NCBI GenBank assembly: GCA_023391375.1
Contig: JAEWBB010000013.1
Location: 57,377-121,376, forward strand
Source of the DNA: Pseudomonadota bacterium
GTDB taxonomy: Bacteria > Pseudomonadota > Alphaproteobacteria > Sphingomonadales > Sphingomonadaceae
DNA length: 64,000 nucleotides
Direction: 5' to 3'
Below are positions 35,270 through 43,525 of the stretch, piece by piece. The position numbers were made by a program, and so were the translations under genes. The notes under the pieces are model-generated. The model made no database searches. It was given only the letters and a program-made list of their open reading frames with translations, and was not told the DNA's origin. The stretch's first letter is position 1. Each line of letters begins with the position of its first letter.

Positions 35270-36700
35270 ATGGCGAAGGACGCACCCCCGAACCAAGCAA
35301 AAGCAGCCCCGAGCAAAACGTTCTTCGTGAATATGCTAACTCGGGACATCGAGTTGAAAGATACATTACTCGATCTGCTCGATAATTGTGTCGATGGAAT
35401 TCTACGAAATACAGATCCGGACTTAGAAACTGATCGCCCATTCTCGGGCTATTTTGCAGAGTTTACGATCGGACCGGACAGCTTTGAACTCCGGGACAAT
35501 TGTGGGGGCATCCCTATCGATCTGGCGAAGGAAAAGGCGTTCGCGATCGGTAGACCGGACACCATCACCGGGGACGAGGGAATCGCAACAGTCGGCATGT
35601 ACGGGATTGGCATGAAGCGAGCGATCTTCAAGCTAGGTCGTCACGCGATCATTGAATCCTGGAGCGATTCGCCGTTCGAAGTCGTAATCGACAAGAGGTG
35701 GATGGCGAGCGACCTTTGGTCGCCTCTCCCGATGACACTCTTAACACAAAGCAAGCTAGCGGAACGTGGGACCCGGATCTTTGTAAAAGACCTAAATGAG
35801 AGCGTCAGACTCGAGTTCGGCGTAGAAAATTTCATCTCGGATTTCACAATCGCCATCTCACAGGTCTATTCTCTCATTATTGAAAAGGGGTTCAGCGTCT
35901 TCGTTCGCGAGAAGAATGCCGCATCACGTGGAGAAGCCGTCCCTCCAGCCGCTTTCAAGCTTTTGGAAAGTCGCGAAACCACCGGAGACGCCATTCTGCC
36001 AGTTGTTTTTGCCGGAAATATTAAAGGCGTCGACATCGAGGTTATCGCCGGCCTGTACCGCGAGCTGCCAAATGAGGAGGAGCGGGAGGCGGAGGAGGAA
36101 ACACGGGGCAAAAAGGACGACGCAGGCTGGACCGTCGCTTGCAATGATCGAATTGTCATTTGGAAGGACAAGTCACGGCTCACCGGATGGGGAGAAGCGT
36201 CCGTTCCGAATTTTCACGGGCAATTCATCGCCATTACCGGAATTGTTCTGCTGAGCTCGAAGGATCCCCACTTACTCCCATTGACGACCACGAAAAGCGG
36301 AGTCGACGCGGGGTCTGATATCTTTTCATTCGCAAAAGATATGATGCGAGAGGCGACAAAACTGCTCGTCGATTTCACAAATAAATGGAAGCGCTTCGAG
36401 GAAGACCTAGAGTCAATCTACAAAGACACCGAATACGTCGGTTTGCAAGCAATTCGAGAGAGCGTCGCCATGCGGCCGTCAAAGCCTTGGTCTAAGATGG
36501 ACGGCATCGCCCGTTATTGGCCGAAGCTCCCTCTCCCGAAGAAAGAACAAACCAGTGCTCGTGTCAGCTTTGTTGCCAAAAAGAGCGATATCGCGGTACT
36601 CTCTGAAGCGTATTACGGCCAATTGAACATTGCAGCCAAATACGTCGGAGAAGAAGCTTTCAATCGAGAGTTGGCTCGCCATTCTGAGGTGGCGGAATGA
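35270..36700 (+). CDS. GHKL (HSP90/MutL/MORC-like) ATPase of a defence cluster
   Basis: 476 residues. ATP-site motifs are clear: LLDLLDNCVDG with Asn39 (N-box), LRDNCGGIP (G1, about 75-82), VGMYGIGMKRAIF (G2/lid, about 108-120), and GTRIFVKDL near 168. This order without a histidine-kinase H-box is the MutL/MORC/HSP90 arrangement. Related ATPases are described next to m5C methylases and Vsr in predicted R-M systems (Iyer, Abhiman and Aravind 2008). The C-terminal 250 residues contain an E/R/K-rich coil (EEEREAEEETRGKKDD) and no recognised effector domain. It lies 36 bases after the AspBHI-like gene, and its stop overlaps the next gene (ATGA). Confidence 0.82.
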   Translation: MAKDAPPNQAKAAPSKTFFVNMLTRDIELKDTLLDLLDNCVDGILRNTDPDLETDRPFSGYFAEFTIGPDSFELRDNCGGIPIDLAKEKAFAIGRPDTITGDEGIATVGMYGIGMKRAIFKLGRHAIIESWSDSPFEVVIDKRWMASDLWSPLPMTLLTQSKLAERGTRIFVKDLNESVRLEFGVENFISDFTIAISQVYSLIIEKGFSVFVREKNAASRGEAVPPAAFKLLESRETTGDAILPVVFAGNIKGVDIEVIAGLYRELPNEEEREAEEETRGKKDDAGWTVACNDRIVIWKDKSRLTGWGEASVPNFHGQFIAITGIVLLSSKDPHLLPLTTTKSGVDAGSDIFSFAKDMMREATKLLVDFTNKWKRFEEDLESIYKDTEYVGLQAIRESVAMRPSKPWSKMDGIARYWPKLPLPKKEQTSARVSFVAKKSDIAVLSEAYYGQLNIAAKYVGEEAFNRELARHSEVAE

Positions 36701-37713
36701 ACGGCCAACGTGCCGACATGTCCCGAAAGATGGTGAAAGCTATCGATGGCCGCATCTTGGTCGATCTGCTAGCCCGTTTAACCCGATTCACTTCGCTAGA
36801 GGGCTATGCGTTTGCGGGCATGTCGGACTTCGCTTTAGAAGATCATAGACTAGTCAATCGGCGGCTCGGACTTGATCGCCTACTTTCCTTCGACGACGAA
36901 AAGATTGTCGTGGACCGTCAGCGGTTTAATAAGCCGACGGAAAATACTCGATGCACTATCCGGACGTTGACTGATTTTGGTCAGGACTGGCCGACCGTCA
37001 TCGCCGAAGAAGGCCTGGACGACGCCCGAGGTTACATTCTCTCCATTCGCCAGAATGACCCGGAGAATATTGGGCAACAGATTCGAGAATTCTCCGAAAT
37101 AGCCGGCAGTCTTCCACTGCACGGTGTAATTCGCGTACTGCTAAAACTCGATTTCGATGCATGGGCGGGGCCCCAGTCGGTAGACGGCAAGCCTCAAACG
37201 CTCGAAGCAAGGCAAGCCCGCGCCCTCATTTTTTTGAAAGATCAGATCGGGGATTTCATCGACGCGCGCAAGAAACCAAAAGATCTCGCTGGCTTAGGCC
37301 TGGCCAAGCTCTTGACCCATGCTTACGGAAGTGCCGCTGCGCGCACGGTAGGAACAGCGACTGGCAACGTTCTCGAGCCGCTCTCTGTCACATTGTACTC
37401 GGGAGTTTCAGCATATCTTTCAATCACGGGTATTGTCATAAGACAGGCCGAAAGAAGGAAATTGAGAAATAAGATGAGCTCGAATAGCTGGGCTTTTATA
37501 TCTCAGTCGTGGGATGACCTAAACGAAGTCGTCCTTTCTGAACTATCTACAAGAGAGACTTTGGCTATCGAGTATTCTTCTGCAAGAGGAAAAGATGCAG
37601 TCGATAGTCAATTGGGTTTCGATATCGACGAAGCGACCGGCGAAACAGGATTCTTTAAGAGTTTTGTTAGCGTGTATCCGTATCTTCCTAAATTACTGAT
37701 GGCGGATATCTAG
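36697..37713 (+). CDS. unknown-family protein coupled to the GHKL ATPase
   Basis: 338 residues and no family I recognise. It begins MNGQRADMSRKMVKAIDGRIL. Residues about 1-210 are mixed alpha/beta and charged. A stretch around 222-248 (LEPLSVTLYSGVSAYL, then SITGIVI) is hydrophobic enough to be a membrane helix or buried core and is followed by the basic RQAERRKLRNK. The end contains KSFVSVYPYLPKLLMADI. The start overlaps the ATPase stop by four bases, so the two products are probably made together and may form a complex. It is convergent with the cyclase-like gene, four bases apart. A/T-rich like the rest of the island. Confidence 0.6.
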   Translation: MNGQRADMSRKMVKAIDGRILVDLLARLTRFTSLEGYAFAGMSDFALEDHRLVNRRLGLDRLLSFDDEKIVVDRQRFNKPTENTRCTIRTLTDFGQDWPTVIAEEGLDDARGYILSIRQNDPENIGQQIREFSEIAGSLPLHGVIRVLLKLDFDAWAGPQSVDGKPQTLEARQARALIFLKDQIGDFIDARKKPKDLAGLGLAKLLTHAYGSAAARTVGTATGNVLEPLSVTLYSGVSAYLSITGIVIRQAERRKLRNKMSSNSWAFISQSWDDLNEVVLSELSTRETLAIEYSSARGKDAVDSQLGFDIDEATGETGFFKSFVSVYPYLPKLLMADI

Positions 37714-37717
37714 TAAC

Positions 37718-38506
37718 CTACCGGATCCTCGGTAACAGCAACTCGTCTGCGATGGGAACATCCGTTCTCCTAATGACGAGGTCAGGTTTGTCTGCGTGCA
37801 AACGTTTAGCTGAGGAGTTGAAGTAGCGGATCAGCCAAAGATACTTTGCCAGAACCAGTGAGTTCGGCTTATGGGAATTCGCTCCTTTGATTATTACGTC
37901 GCGAAAAGTTGCCAGCGATGAGCGATGTTGGGTTTTGCTCATTCCGGTTCGACGGACGCTATGGATGTAGTCGACGAACCAGATCCCGTCCCCGCCTAGC
38001 TTGAGATGTTCCTTAAACGATGAAATCAATCTTCTCCGTTCTGTAATCGTCTGCGCACTGCCAAAATGCGCGCGTATGGTTGTAATAATCGCCGGGTCGA
38101 TGACGATCCTTGGAACACCCGCCAACTTTGATTCTAGGCCGTAAGCGCGGATAAAACCGGGGCCAAACGCGCGTCCGGGACTTGTCGCGGCTTCGCCAAT
38201 CGTGGTCCCTCCTCGGATCAAAATCCCTAGCGACATCAAATCCCATTGAGCCTTGGCCAGTTCTTTGATTTCGTCGAGGAGTGCTTGCGCAGATTCCTCC
38301 TTCTTGGCCGGCCGCACTCGCACCACACTATCCGAGAATGACAGGATATCGGTCTTGTCCGACCCATCTCCGGTTGGAGCCGCGGCTGTTTGCTCAATTG
38401 CATCGAGCATCTGCGTAATCTCGTCCGCGCCCCTCGAGGTGACGATGTTCGAAAAGCCCAAGATGTCTAGGAAGGTGACGATCGAGTTTCGGTATGGTCC
38501 CGACAT
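37718..38506 (-). CDS. class III nucleotidyl-cyclase-like protein
   Basis: 262 residues. The N-terminus VTFLDILGFSNIV (Asp14) and ILSFSDSVV (Asp59) match the two metal-aspartate positions of class III adenylate/guanylate cyclases (F-x-D-I-x-G-F and the later G/S-D). LGILIRGGTTIGEA, then FGPGFIRAYGLES and PRIVIDP continue the cyclase fold. Such stand-alone cyclase homologs are frequent in defence islands, and pyrimidine cyclases of Pycsar systems belong to this superfamily. Base specificity cannot be told from sequence, and no standard Pycsar effector (TIR or four-helix membrane protein) is directly adjacent. It is divergent from the small paralogous genes. Confidence 0.65.
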   Translation of the reverse strand: MSGPYRNSIVTFLDILGFSNIVTSRGADEITQMLDAIEQTAAAPTGDGSDKTDILSFSDSVVRVRPAKKEESAQALLDEIKELAKAQWDLMSLGILIRGGTTIGEAATSPGRAFGPGFIRAYGLESKLAGVPRIVIDPAIITTIRAHFGSAQTITERRRLISSFKEHLKLGGDGIWFVDYIHSVRRTGMSKTQHRSSLATFRDVIIKGANSHKPNSLVLAKYLWLIRYFNSSAKRLHADKPDLVIRRTDVPIADELLLPRIR

Positions 38507-38615
38507 TCGGACTTGAGCCCTTTCTAATCACGTGCGCCCAATAGATTTCGCTCAATAAAAGCGGCGCCCAACGCATCATCGCTCATAGCGATTCAGATTC
38601 ATAACAGGAGAATTT

Positions 38616-39014
38616 ATGCTTTCCATTCGAAATGGGGAGGAGTTCGCTCGTGCCCTTCGCGCCCCAATAGATCCAGACATAAAGGCTTTACTCAAAATCA
38701 GACTGGAACAACTACGCGAATGTGACTTGCCCGAAACTGCACATATTGGAGTGGTCGAACACGGCGATGACGATCAGACCGCAACGGCCGCGTTAGGGTT
38801 TTCAATATTCACGAACCAAGTCGACGGTTCACGGTTCGGAGAGTGCGATTTTTGCCCAAGCGCTGAGTGGATCGCCGACCATGGCTTTTGCTTCGAGGCA
38901 GTCTTCATATTTGACGATAGCGGATTTGCGCACGTTCTGATCGTGCCCAAGCAGCCATTCATCGATCAAAGAATTTTGGCGTTTTGCGAGCAATTCTCTC
39001 TCAGCGCTGCGTAA
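38616..39014 (+). CDS. hypothetical protein, paralog A of a tandem pair
   Basis: 132 residues beginning MLSIRNGEEFARALRAPI, with a good ACAGGAGAATTT ribosome binding site. It shares an ordered pattern with the next gene product: F-T/F-x-N-x-DG-S/Q-RFG (DGSRFGECDF, about 69-78), PSAEWI, FE, then DDSGFAHVLIV. No catalytic signature is evident. I recall proteins with this DG-x-RFG pattern from sphingomonad plasmids and islands but know no function. It is upstream of a small membrane protein and the VapE-like gene. Confidence 0.6.
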   Translation: MLSIRNGEEFARALRAPIDPDIKALLKIRLEQLRECDLPETAHIGVVEHGDDDQTATAALGFSIFTNQVDGSRFGECDFCPSAEWIADHGFCFEAVFIFDDSGFAHVLIVPKQPFIDQRILAFCEQFSLSAA

Positions 39015-39178
39015 CGCGATCCGTGCGGCCCTCCCAGGCGAACCCGTTCACTTAATAGATTGATCCGGGCGCTGCCCAGACATCGCAAACTACCAAATCC
39101 TGACCGCCACCGAGCGGCTTCTCGCGTCCGTCGGATCCCCCGGCCGGGCGCTTTTTCATGCCTTGAAAGGAACACCAC

Positions 39179-39583
39179 ATGCTTTCGTTTCACGACGCTT
39201 CCGCCATCGCGGGAGCACCCAATGCCCTGCCTGCCAACGCCGTTCTCCAGCAGCTCATCGCCGATCGCGTTCACGATTGGATGACTACTGACCTCATGGC
39301 TCTCACCAACCTAGTGATTGTCCAGGCTGGCGATTCCGAAGATCGGCTAATCGAGGAGATCGCGTTTACACCTCTCGCGAACGCCATCGACGGCCAACGC
39401 TTCGGCTCAACGTCCTTCGAGCCTTCGTGGGACTGGCTGGAGCGCCACGATGGCTGGTTCGAAATGATCGTAACGGTCGGCAACGACGGCTTTGCGTTTG
39501 TCCTGTTCATCGAAGACAGCGCCGGCCTCGACCCGGCACTCCATCGCTTGTGCGAAACATACGCTCCCGCCACGCGCCAGTAG
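39179..39583 (+). CDS. hypothetical protein, paralog B of a tandem pair
   Basis: 134 residues beginning MLSFHDASAIAGAPNA after GAAAGGAAC. Residues about 60-130 align with paralog A: IDGQRFGSTSFEPSWDWL, FEMIV, NDGFAFVLFI, ending with a LCETYA helix where A has FCEQFS. The pair appears to have arisen by duplication and divergence. Function unknown; small, soluble and acidic. The gene after it encodes a three-helix membrane protein. Confidence 0.6.
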   Translation: MLSFHDASAIAGAPNALPANAVLQQLIADRVHDWMTTDLMALTNLVIVQAGDSEDRLIEEIAFTPLANAIDGQRFGSTSFEPSWDWLERHDGWFEMIVTVGNDGFAFVLFIEDSAGLDPALHRLCETYAPATRQ

Positions 39584-39612
39584 ATCCATCTTATATGAAA
39601 CAGGAGGAAGCC

Positions 39613-39903
39613 ATGCGTTTCCTGGCCTTCCTGATCGTCGCCGGCGTCATCCTTAGCGTAGCTAAGGCTCTGACGTTCGTGCTGATCTTACTTATCGCCC
39701 TGTCGCTCATTTGGGCAGTGCTGACCAAGCCGTACGAGCTCGCCGCCTTCGTCATTCTGACGGCTCTTTGCGAAATCGTTACGGCGCACCCTTTGGTCGC
39801 CCTTCTCGCGGGCTTCACGCTCGCGGCTCTGATTGTGTGTCGGCAGTTGGATTCGATCGAATCTAACACATCGTCGGACGCTAAGTCGCCGACTCGAGAT
39901 TAA
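39613..39903 (+). CDS. small multi-helix membrane protein, hypothetical
   Basis: 96 residues from ATG 39613, which is immediately preceded by the strong ribosome binding site CAGGAGGAAG; the longer in-frame ATG at 39595 would place that site inside the gene. Three hydrophobic segments are visible (about 2-38 as one or two helices, 45-62, 64-82), then a hydrophilic tail RQLDSIESNTSSDAKSP. It resembles the small membrane proteins that accompany the DG-x-RFG proteins on sphingomonad mobile DNA. No function assigned. Confidence 0.55.
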   Translation: MRFLAFLIVAGVILSVAKALTFVLILLIALSLIWAVLTKPYELAAFVILTALCEIVTAHPLVALLAGFTLAALIVCRQLDSIESNTSSDAKSPTRD

Positions 39904-40314
39904 CTCGAGAGCTCATCCCATCTCACACGAACGGGCCGTTTAAAACAGCACTCGGCCTCATCAAGGGCCAAGACTCGTCAGGAGGGTGCGGCGGAGTGTC
40001 CATTCTATCGATCGGAACGTCGAGAACTGTGCCAGGGTGAACGTTTCCGCCCCAATTCCATTCGAAAATATTTTTTCAAATGGGGAAGATCGATAAATGG
40101 GCGCTTCAACCTATCTGACTGTAATCAGACGAGAAATCATGGGCTGCGGGGCTTGACGGAAAGATTTGTGCGCGGAAATCGGGTGTTGCCGATCGAGAGG
40201 GTTGGCACCCTGGGCATCGCAGGGTTTCTTTGAAACGGTCAGGCGACGCCACTGACCGAACTGACAGGACAATACGGTGCGGCGTCGACGGTCGGCGCGG
40301 CATCGAAACACAGA
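39904..40314. other. gene-free stretch before the VapE-like gene with inverted repeats
   Basis: No credible gene in about 410 bases. An A/T-rich imperfect inverted repeat lies at 40058-40083 (ccattcgaaaata against ttttttcaaatgg), and a hairpin accctg/cagggt at 40207-40225 is followed by TTTCTTTG. This is a plausible control region or replication-initiation site for the helicase gene. Confidence 0.4.
40058..40083. repeat. A/T-rich inverted repeat upstream of the VapE-like gene
   Basis: ccatt-c-gaaaata and ttttttc-aaatgg pair with one or two mismatches around a TT centre. It could be a regulator operator or an origin-like element. Confidence 0.35.
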
Positions 40315-41601
40315 ATGAAGGACATCGAAAAATCAAACGAACAATCGAACACTAGACTACCGACAAAGGTCGACCCCGCCGGATTCCCCCACCCGCCTAG
40401 CGCCGGTGGAAAGGCCGTTCCGGCCACAATCGAAAACGTTGCGCATCTCTTGATGGAAAAGGGCATCCAGGCTCGCTTCAACATCGTCAAGAAGCGACTG
40501 GAATTGAGCCACACATCAGGCGCAACGGTCTCAATGAACGAGGTCGCAAGCCTCGCCTTGCTGAACGGCATCGGGACAAACTGGCTCTATCCGTTTGTCG
40601 GTGAGCTTGGGTCAAGGAACCCGTACAGCCCAGTCGCTACTTGGATTGGCTCTAAGCCATGGGACCACAAGGACCGTTTGCAGGAACTCTACGACACCGT
40701 CCGGGAAACGAAGGAATATCCGGCCGGGTTGAAGGAAATCCTTCTACGAAGGTGGCTCCTCAGCGCCACCAAAGCTGCTCTCGCCAACGGGCCCTTCAGG
40801 GCGCGTGGAGTGCTCACGTTTCAGGGCCCTCAGGGTGTCGGGAAAACGAGTTGGATTTCCGCACTTATGCCGAAAGGACGACTGCGGGAAGACAGCCTCT
40901 TGCTCGATCACCACCTTGACGGATCCAACAAGGATTCGGTCATCAACGCGATCAGCCACTGGATTGTGGAAATCGGAGAATTGGACAGCTCGTTCAAAAA
41001 GGATGTCGCCCGATTGAAGGGCTTCCTAACGAACGACTGTGACAAGCTCCGCAAGCCATATGGAAGGGACGTTGAAGATTACCCGCGTCGCACCGTCTTC
41101 GCAGCGACGGTCAACGAGGAGCGCTTCCTAGTCGATCACACTGGCAACAGCCGATGGTGGACGATCGCGGTGGAAAGTTTCGACTTCCAACATGGGATCG
41201 ACATGCAGCAAGTCTACGCGCAGCTGGCGGTCGCCCTTGATGGCGAAGATCAGTGGTGGCTGACCCAAGCCGAAGAGAAGCGGCTTGCCGACTATAACCA
41301 GCGCCACCGCAGCACTACCTTGATCGCGGAATTGTTCGCCGACGAGGTGGACATAGAACGGGCCGGCAATGGTCCGTTTATGACGCCTACTGAGGTGCTT
41401 CGCCGGATCGGCGTTGAGAAGCCCACAAATGCCCAATGCAAGGAATGCGGCGGGCTTCTGCGCGAATTGATCGGTCGACCAAGTCGGATTCACGGCAGAG
41501 ACAAATGGCGGGTACCTTGGCGCGATCCTACCGACCGTGTTCCAACGAGCGTTACGCTCCGAGGGCCGTGGGCTGAGCTAAGCGAGGAACCGGTCTTTTG
41601 A
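40315..41601 (+). CDS. VapE-like SF3-type helicase/primase-associated ATPase
   Basis: 428 residues. Walker A GPQGVGKTSW (about 171-180), IVEIGELDSSFKKDVARLKGFLT (Walker B region and following helix), and FAATVNEERFLVDHTGNSRWW with the sensor/arginine region are the hallmarks of the virulence-associated E family found in phages, phage satellites and integrative elements. It probably acts in replication of the excised element. No separate primase or replication initiator is recognised beside it; the first 130 residues contain no primase motif that I can see. The start may be a few codons later. Confidence 0.82.
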   Translation: MKDIEKSNEQSNTRLPTKVDPAGFPHPPSAGGKAVPATIENVAHLLMEKGIQARFNIVKKRLELSHTSGATVSMNEVASLALLNGIGTNWLYPFVGELGSRNPYSPVATWIGSKPWDHKDRLQELYDTVRETKEYPAGLKEILLRRWLLSATKAALANGPFRARGVLTFQGPQGVGKTSWISALMPKGRLREDSLLLDHHLDGSNKDSVINAISHWIVEIGELDSSFKKDVARLKGFLTNDCDKLRKPYGRDVEDYPRRTVFAATVNEERFLVDHTGNSRWWTIAVESFDFQHGIDMQQVYAQLAVALDGEDQWWLTQAEEKRLADYNQRHRSTTLIAELFADEVDIERAGNGPFMTPTEVLRRIGVEKPTNAQCKECGGLLRELIGRPSRIHGRDKWRVPWRDPTDRVPTSVTLRGPWAELSEEPVF

Positions 41602-41845
41602 ATCGAGGTGGGGGCAGGGGGCGGCAATCCGCGAGAGTTCCGTCTTCTGCTCCCCCTTCCCCCCACCATAGGCAATCCGTTGGGAGCTCCAACGGAAACC
41701 AAGGCACCCAGCGGCGAACTTCGGCGCAGCGCCTCCATCCAGCCTCATAAGGCGCCATTCCGGGCCCTCCCGGTACGCGCGCCCACTCCTGCTCCGCGCC
41801 ACGCGTCGGGGCTCCAACAAATTCAAATCTCGAAGGAGGGCAAAA
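41602..41845. other. gene-free stretch between the VapE-like gene and the integrase
   Basis: About 240 bases with G-rich and C-rich runs near 41610-41665 that could fold as a hairpin (ggtgggggcagggggcggca against tgctcccccttccccccacc). The integrase ribosome binding site CGAAGGAGGGC lies at the end. Nothing else is seen. Confidence 0.4.
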
Positions 41846-43015
41846 ATGCCCAAGCACAAACTCGATCCGACCTTTTGCCTTGTGGCTCAATGCAAGGCGG
41901 GGTCACGGAAAACAACTTTCTGGGACACGCAAATCTCTGGGTTCATCCTTGAGTGTCGCTCGTCCGGCGGCAAAACCTACGCGCTACGCTACCCTGACCT
42001 CGACGGTACTCAGCGTCAGTACAAAATAGGCCGCTTCGAAGACATTAAGTTCAAGGACGCCAAGGAGGTCGCGAGGCGCCTCCGGTCTCAGGTCGTGTTG
42101 GACGGCAATCCGGCCGCTGAGAAAGCGGAGAGAAAGGCTGTTCCCACCTTTGGGGAAGTCGCAGTTCAACACCTCGCCCACGCAAAGACCTACCAGCGCC
42201 GCTACGACGGCACGGAGAGCAACATGCGGTGTCACATCCTTCCTCGCTGGGGAAAGACGCGGCTTACTGACATCAAGTCCCAGGACATCTCTAGATGGCT
42301 ATCGGAAAAAGAGAGCTCTGGCCTCAAGCCGGCTACGGTCGACAAGATTCGGGTCATCGCTAGCCGCACGTTCGAACTCGGGCGAAAGTGGGGAATCCCG
42401 GGAGCCGAGAATAATCCCTTTCGTGGCATACCTCGACCTAAGTACAATAACGCCCGTGACGTTTTCCTCACCGCGCATCAGGCGCAGAACTTGGTTGCGG
42501 CTGCCGAAAAGTCTCCCAACAAGCAGCTGAAACCGGCTATTCAGTTGTTTCTCTACACCGGTGTGCGGAAGGCGGAACTGCTCAAAGCGCAGTGGCAGCA
42601 CATCGACCTGGAGCGCCGCGTTTGGCACATCCCTATGACGAAGAACGGTAAGAACCGGTACGTTCCTCTCTCTAAGCCCGCCATCGACGTTCTCAGCGCT
42701 TTGCCTAGGTTCGAGAATTGCCCGTATGTTTTGCCGAACCCCGACACACGTAAGCCGTTCGTTTCGCTCAAAAGGGCGTGGGACACGGTGAGGGTAGAGG
42801 CAGGGCTACCGCACGTTCGGATTCATGATCTAAGGCATTCTGCCGCATCGTTCATGATCAACGCCGGCATCGACCTTTATGCGGTCGGCAAGGTGCTCGG
42901 TCATACCGATGTGGCGTCCACGATGCGTTACAGCCACTTGGCCAACGAGACGCTGATGGCAGCGGTGGAAGCGGGTGCCGCGCGCATGAATGGGGACTCG
43001 CATGGCGTCCAATAG
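41846..43015 (+). CDS. int: tyrosine-type site-specific integrase of the island
   Basis: 389 residues of the phage/island tyrosine recombinase family. Catalytic residues are in place: Arg in LYTGVRKAEL (near 238), Lys in MTKNGKNRYVPL, His and Arg in IHDLRHSAASF (near 326), His in LGHTDVAST, and nucleophile Tyr in TMRYSHLAN (near 360). The N-terminal DUF4102-like arm-binding part is short (FWDTQISGFILECRSSGG). It should catalyse integration and excision between the 47-bp repeats. It sits near the right repeat, away from the intact tRNA gene, with the start after a strong GGAGGG ribosome site. Confidence 0.95.
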   Translation: MPKHKLDPTFCLVAQCKAGSRKTTFWDTQISGFILECRSSGGKTYALRYPDLDGTQRQYKIGRFEDIKFKDAKEVARRLRSQVVLDGNPAAEKAERKAVPTFGEVAVQHLAHAKTYQRRYDGTESNMRCHILPRWGKTRLTDIKSQDISRWLSEKESSGLKPATVDKIRVIASRTFELGRKWGIPGAENNPFRGIPRPKYNNARDVFLTAHQAQNLVAAAEKSPNKQLKPAIQLFLYTGVRKAELLKAQWQHIDLERRVWHIPMTKNGKNRYVPLSKPAIDVLSALPRFENCPYVLPNPDTRKPFVSLKRAWDTVRVEAGLPHVRIHDLRHSAASFMINAGIDLYAVGKVLGHTDVASTMRYSHLANETLMAAVEAGAARMNGDSHGVQ

Positions 43016-43337
43016 TGTGAGCGACATCCGCGAGAGGGCTGTCGATGTCGGCGAGACGTTCGGAAGACTTCGTGCCCTCCTCGGAGAAATCGCTGCATCC
43101 TGCTCGAAAAACGATCAGGTCATCGTCCTGATAGCCGCGTGTATCGAGGAGGGATTCAATCGCGGGCCACGCATAACCGGCGCACTTGAGATGCTAGGTT
43201 TCAACAAACGCCATGTCGGCATGACGTTGATCGACCGAGCTCAACCGGGCGATGGTCAGTGGTGGTCTAAAGGCGAGGACGGCGTCTACCGGCTGATATC
43301 GCAGCCATCACAGATGGACGGCCCAGGAGAGCCCTAA
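43002..43337 (+). CDS. hypothetical protein overlapping the integrase 3' end
   Basis: 111 residues from ATG 43002, overlapping the last 14 bases of the integrase gene. Helical N-terminus (SDIRERAVDVGETFGRLRALLGEI), then QVIVLIAACIEEGFNRGPRITGALEMLGFNKRHVGMTL and a short WWSKGEDGVYRL end. The second half could form a winged-helix-like fold with a tryptophan-containing wing, so a role as a directionality factor or regulator is conceivable, but no family is recognised. The overlap implies coexpression with the integrase. Confidence 0.55.
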   Translation: MASNSVSDIRERAVDVGETFGRLRALLGEIAASCSKNDQVIVLIAACIEEGFNRGPRITGALEMLGFNKRHVGMTLIDRAQPGDGQWWSKGEDGVYRLISQPSQMDGPGEP

Positions 43338-43525
43338 AAAGGATTGAGTGGGGCGGCAGGAGGTCAAATTCTGTCGTCCCGCCCAACCAAAGCACGTTCG
43401 CAAGGCAAACGCCGGATGCGGAAGGCGACGCAGTTTGGGAAAGGCTTGGGTCGGTAGGCAGACTTGTCGCCAAGAACGTTCAGAATGCCTGAAAACTAAC
43501 GAAAATTGCGAATCCTAGACACCCC

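Noticed and set aside
40097..40156. A 19-residue mini-frame (MGASTYLTVIRREIMGCGA)
   Set aside because: Too short to judge, with no ribosome binding site or known relation; mentioned only because the leader is otherwise empty.
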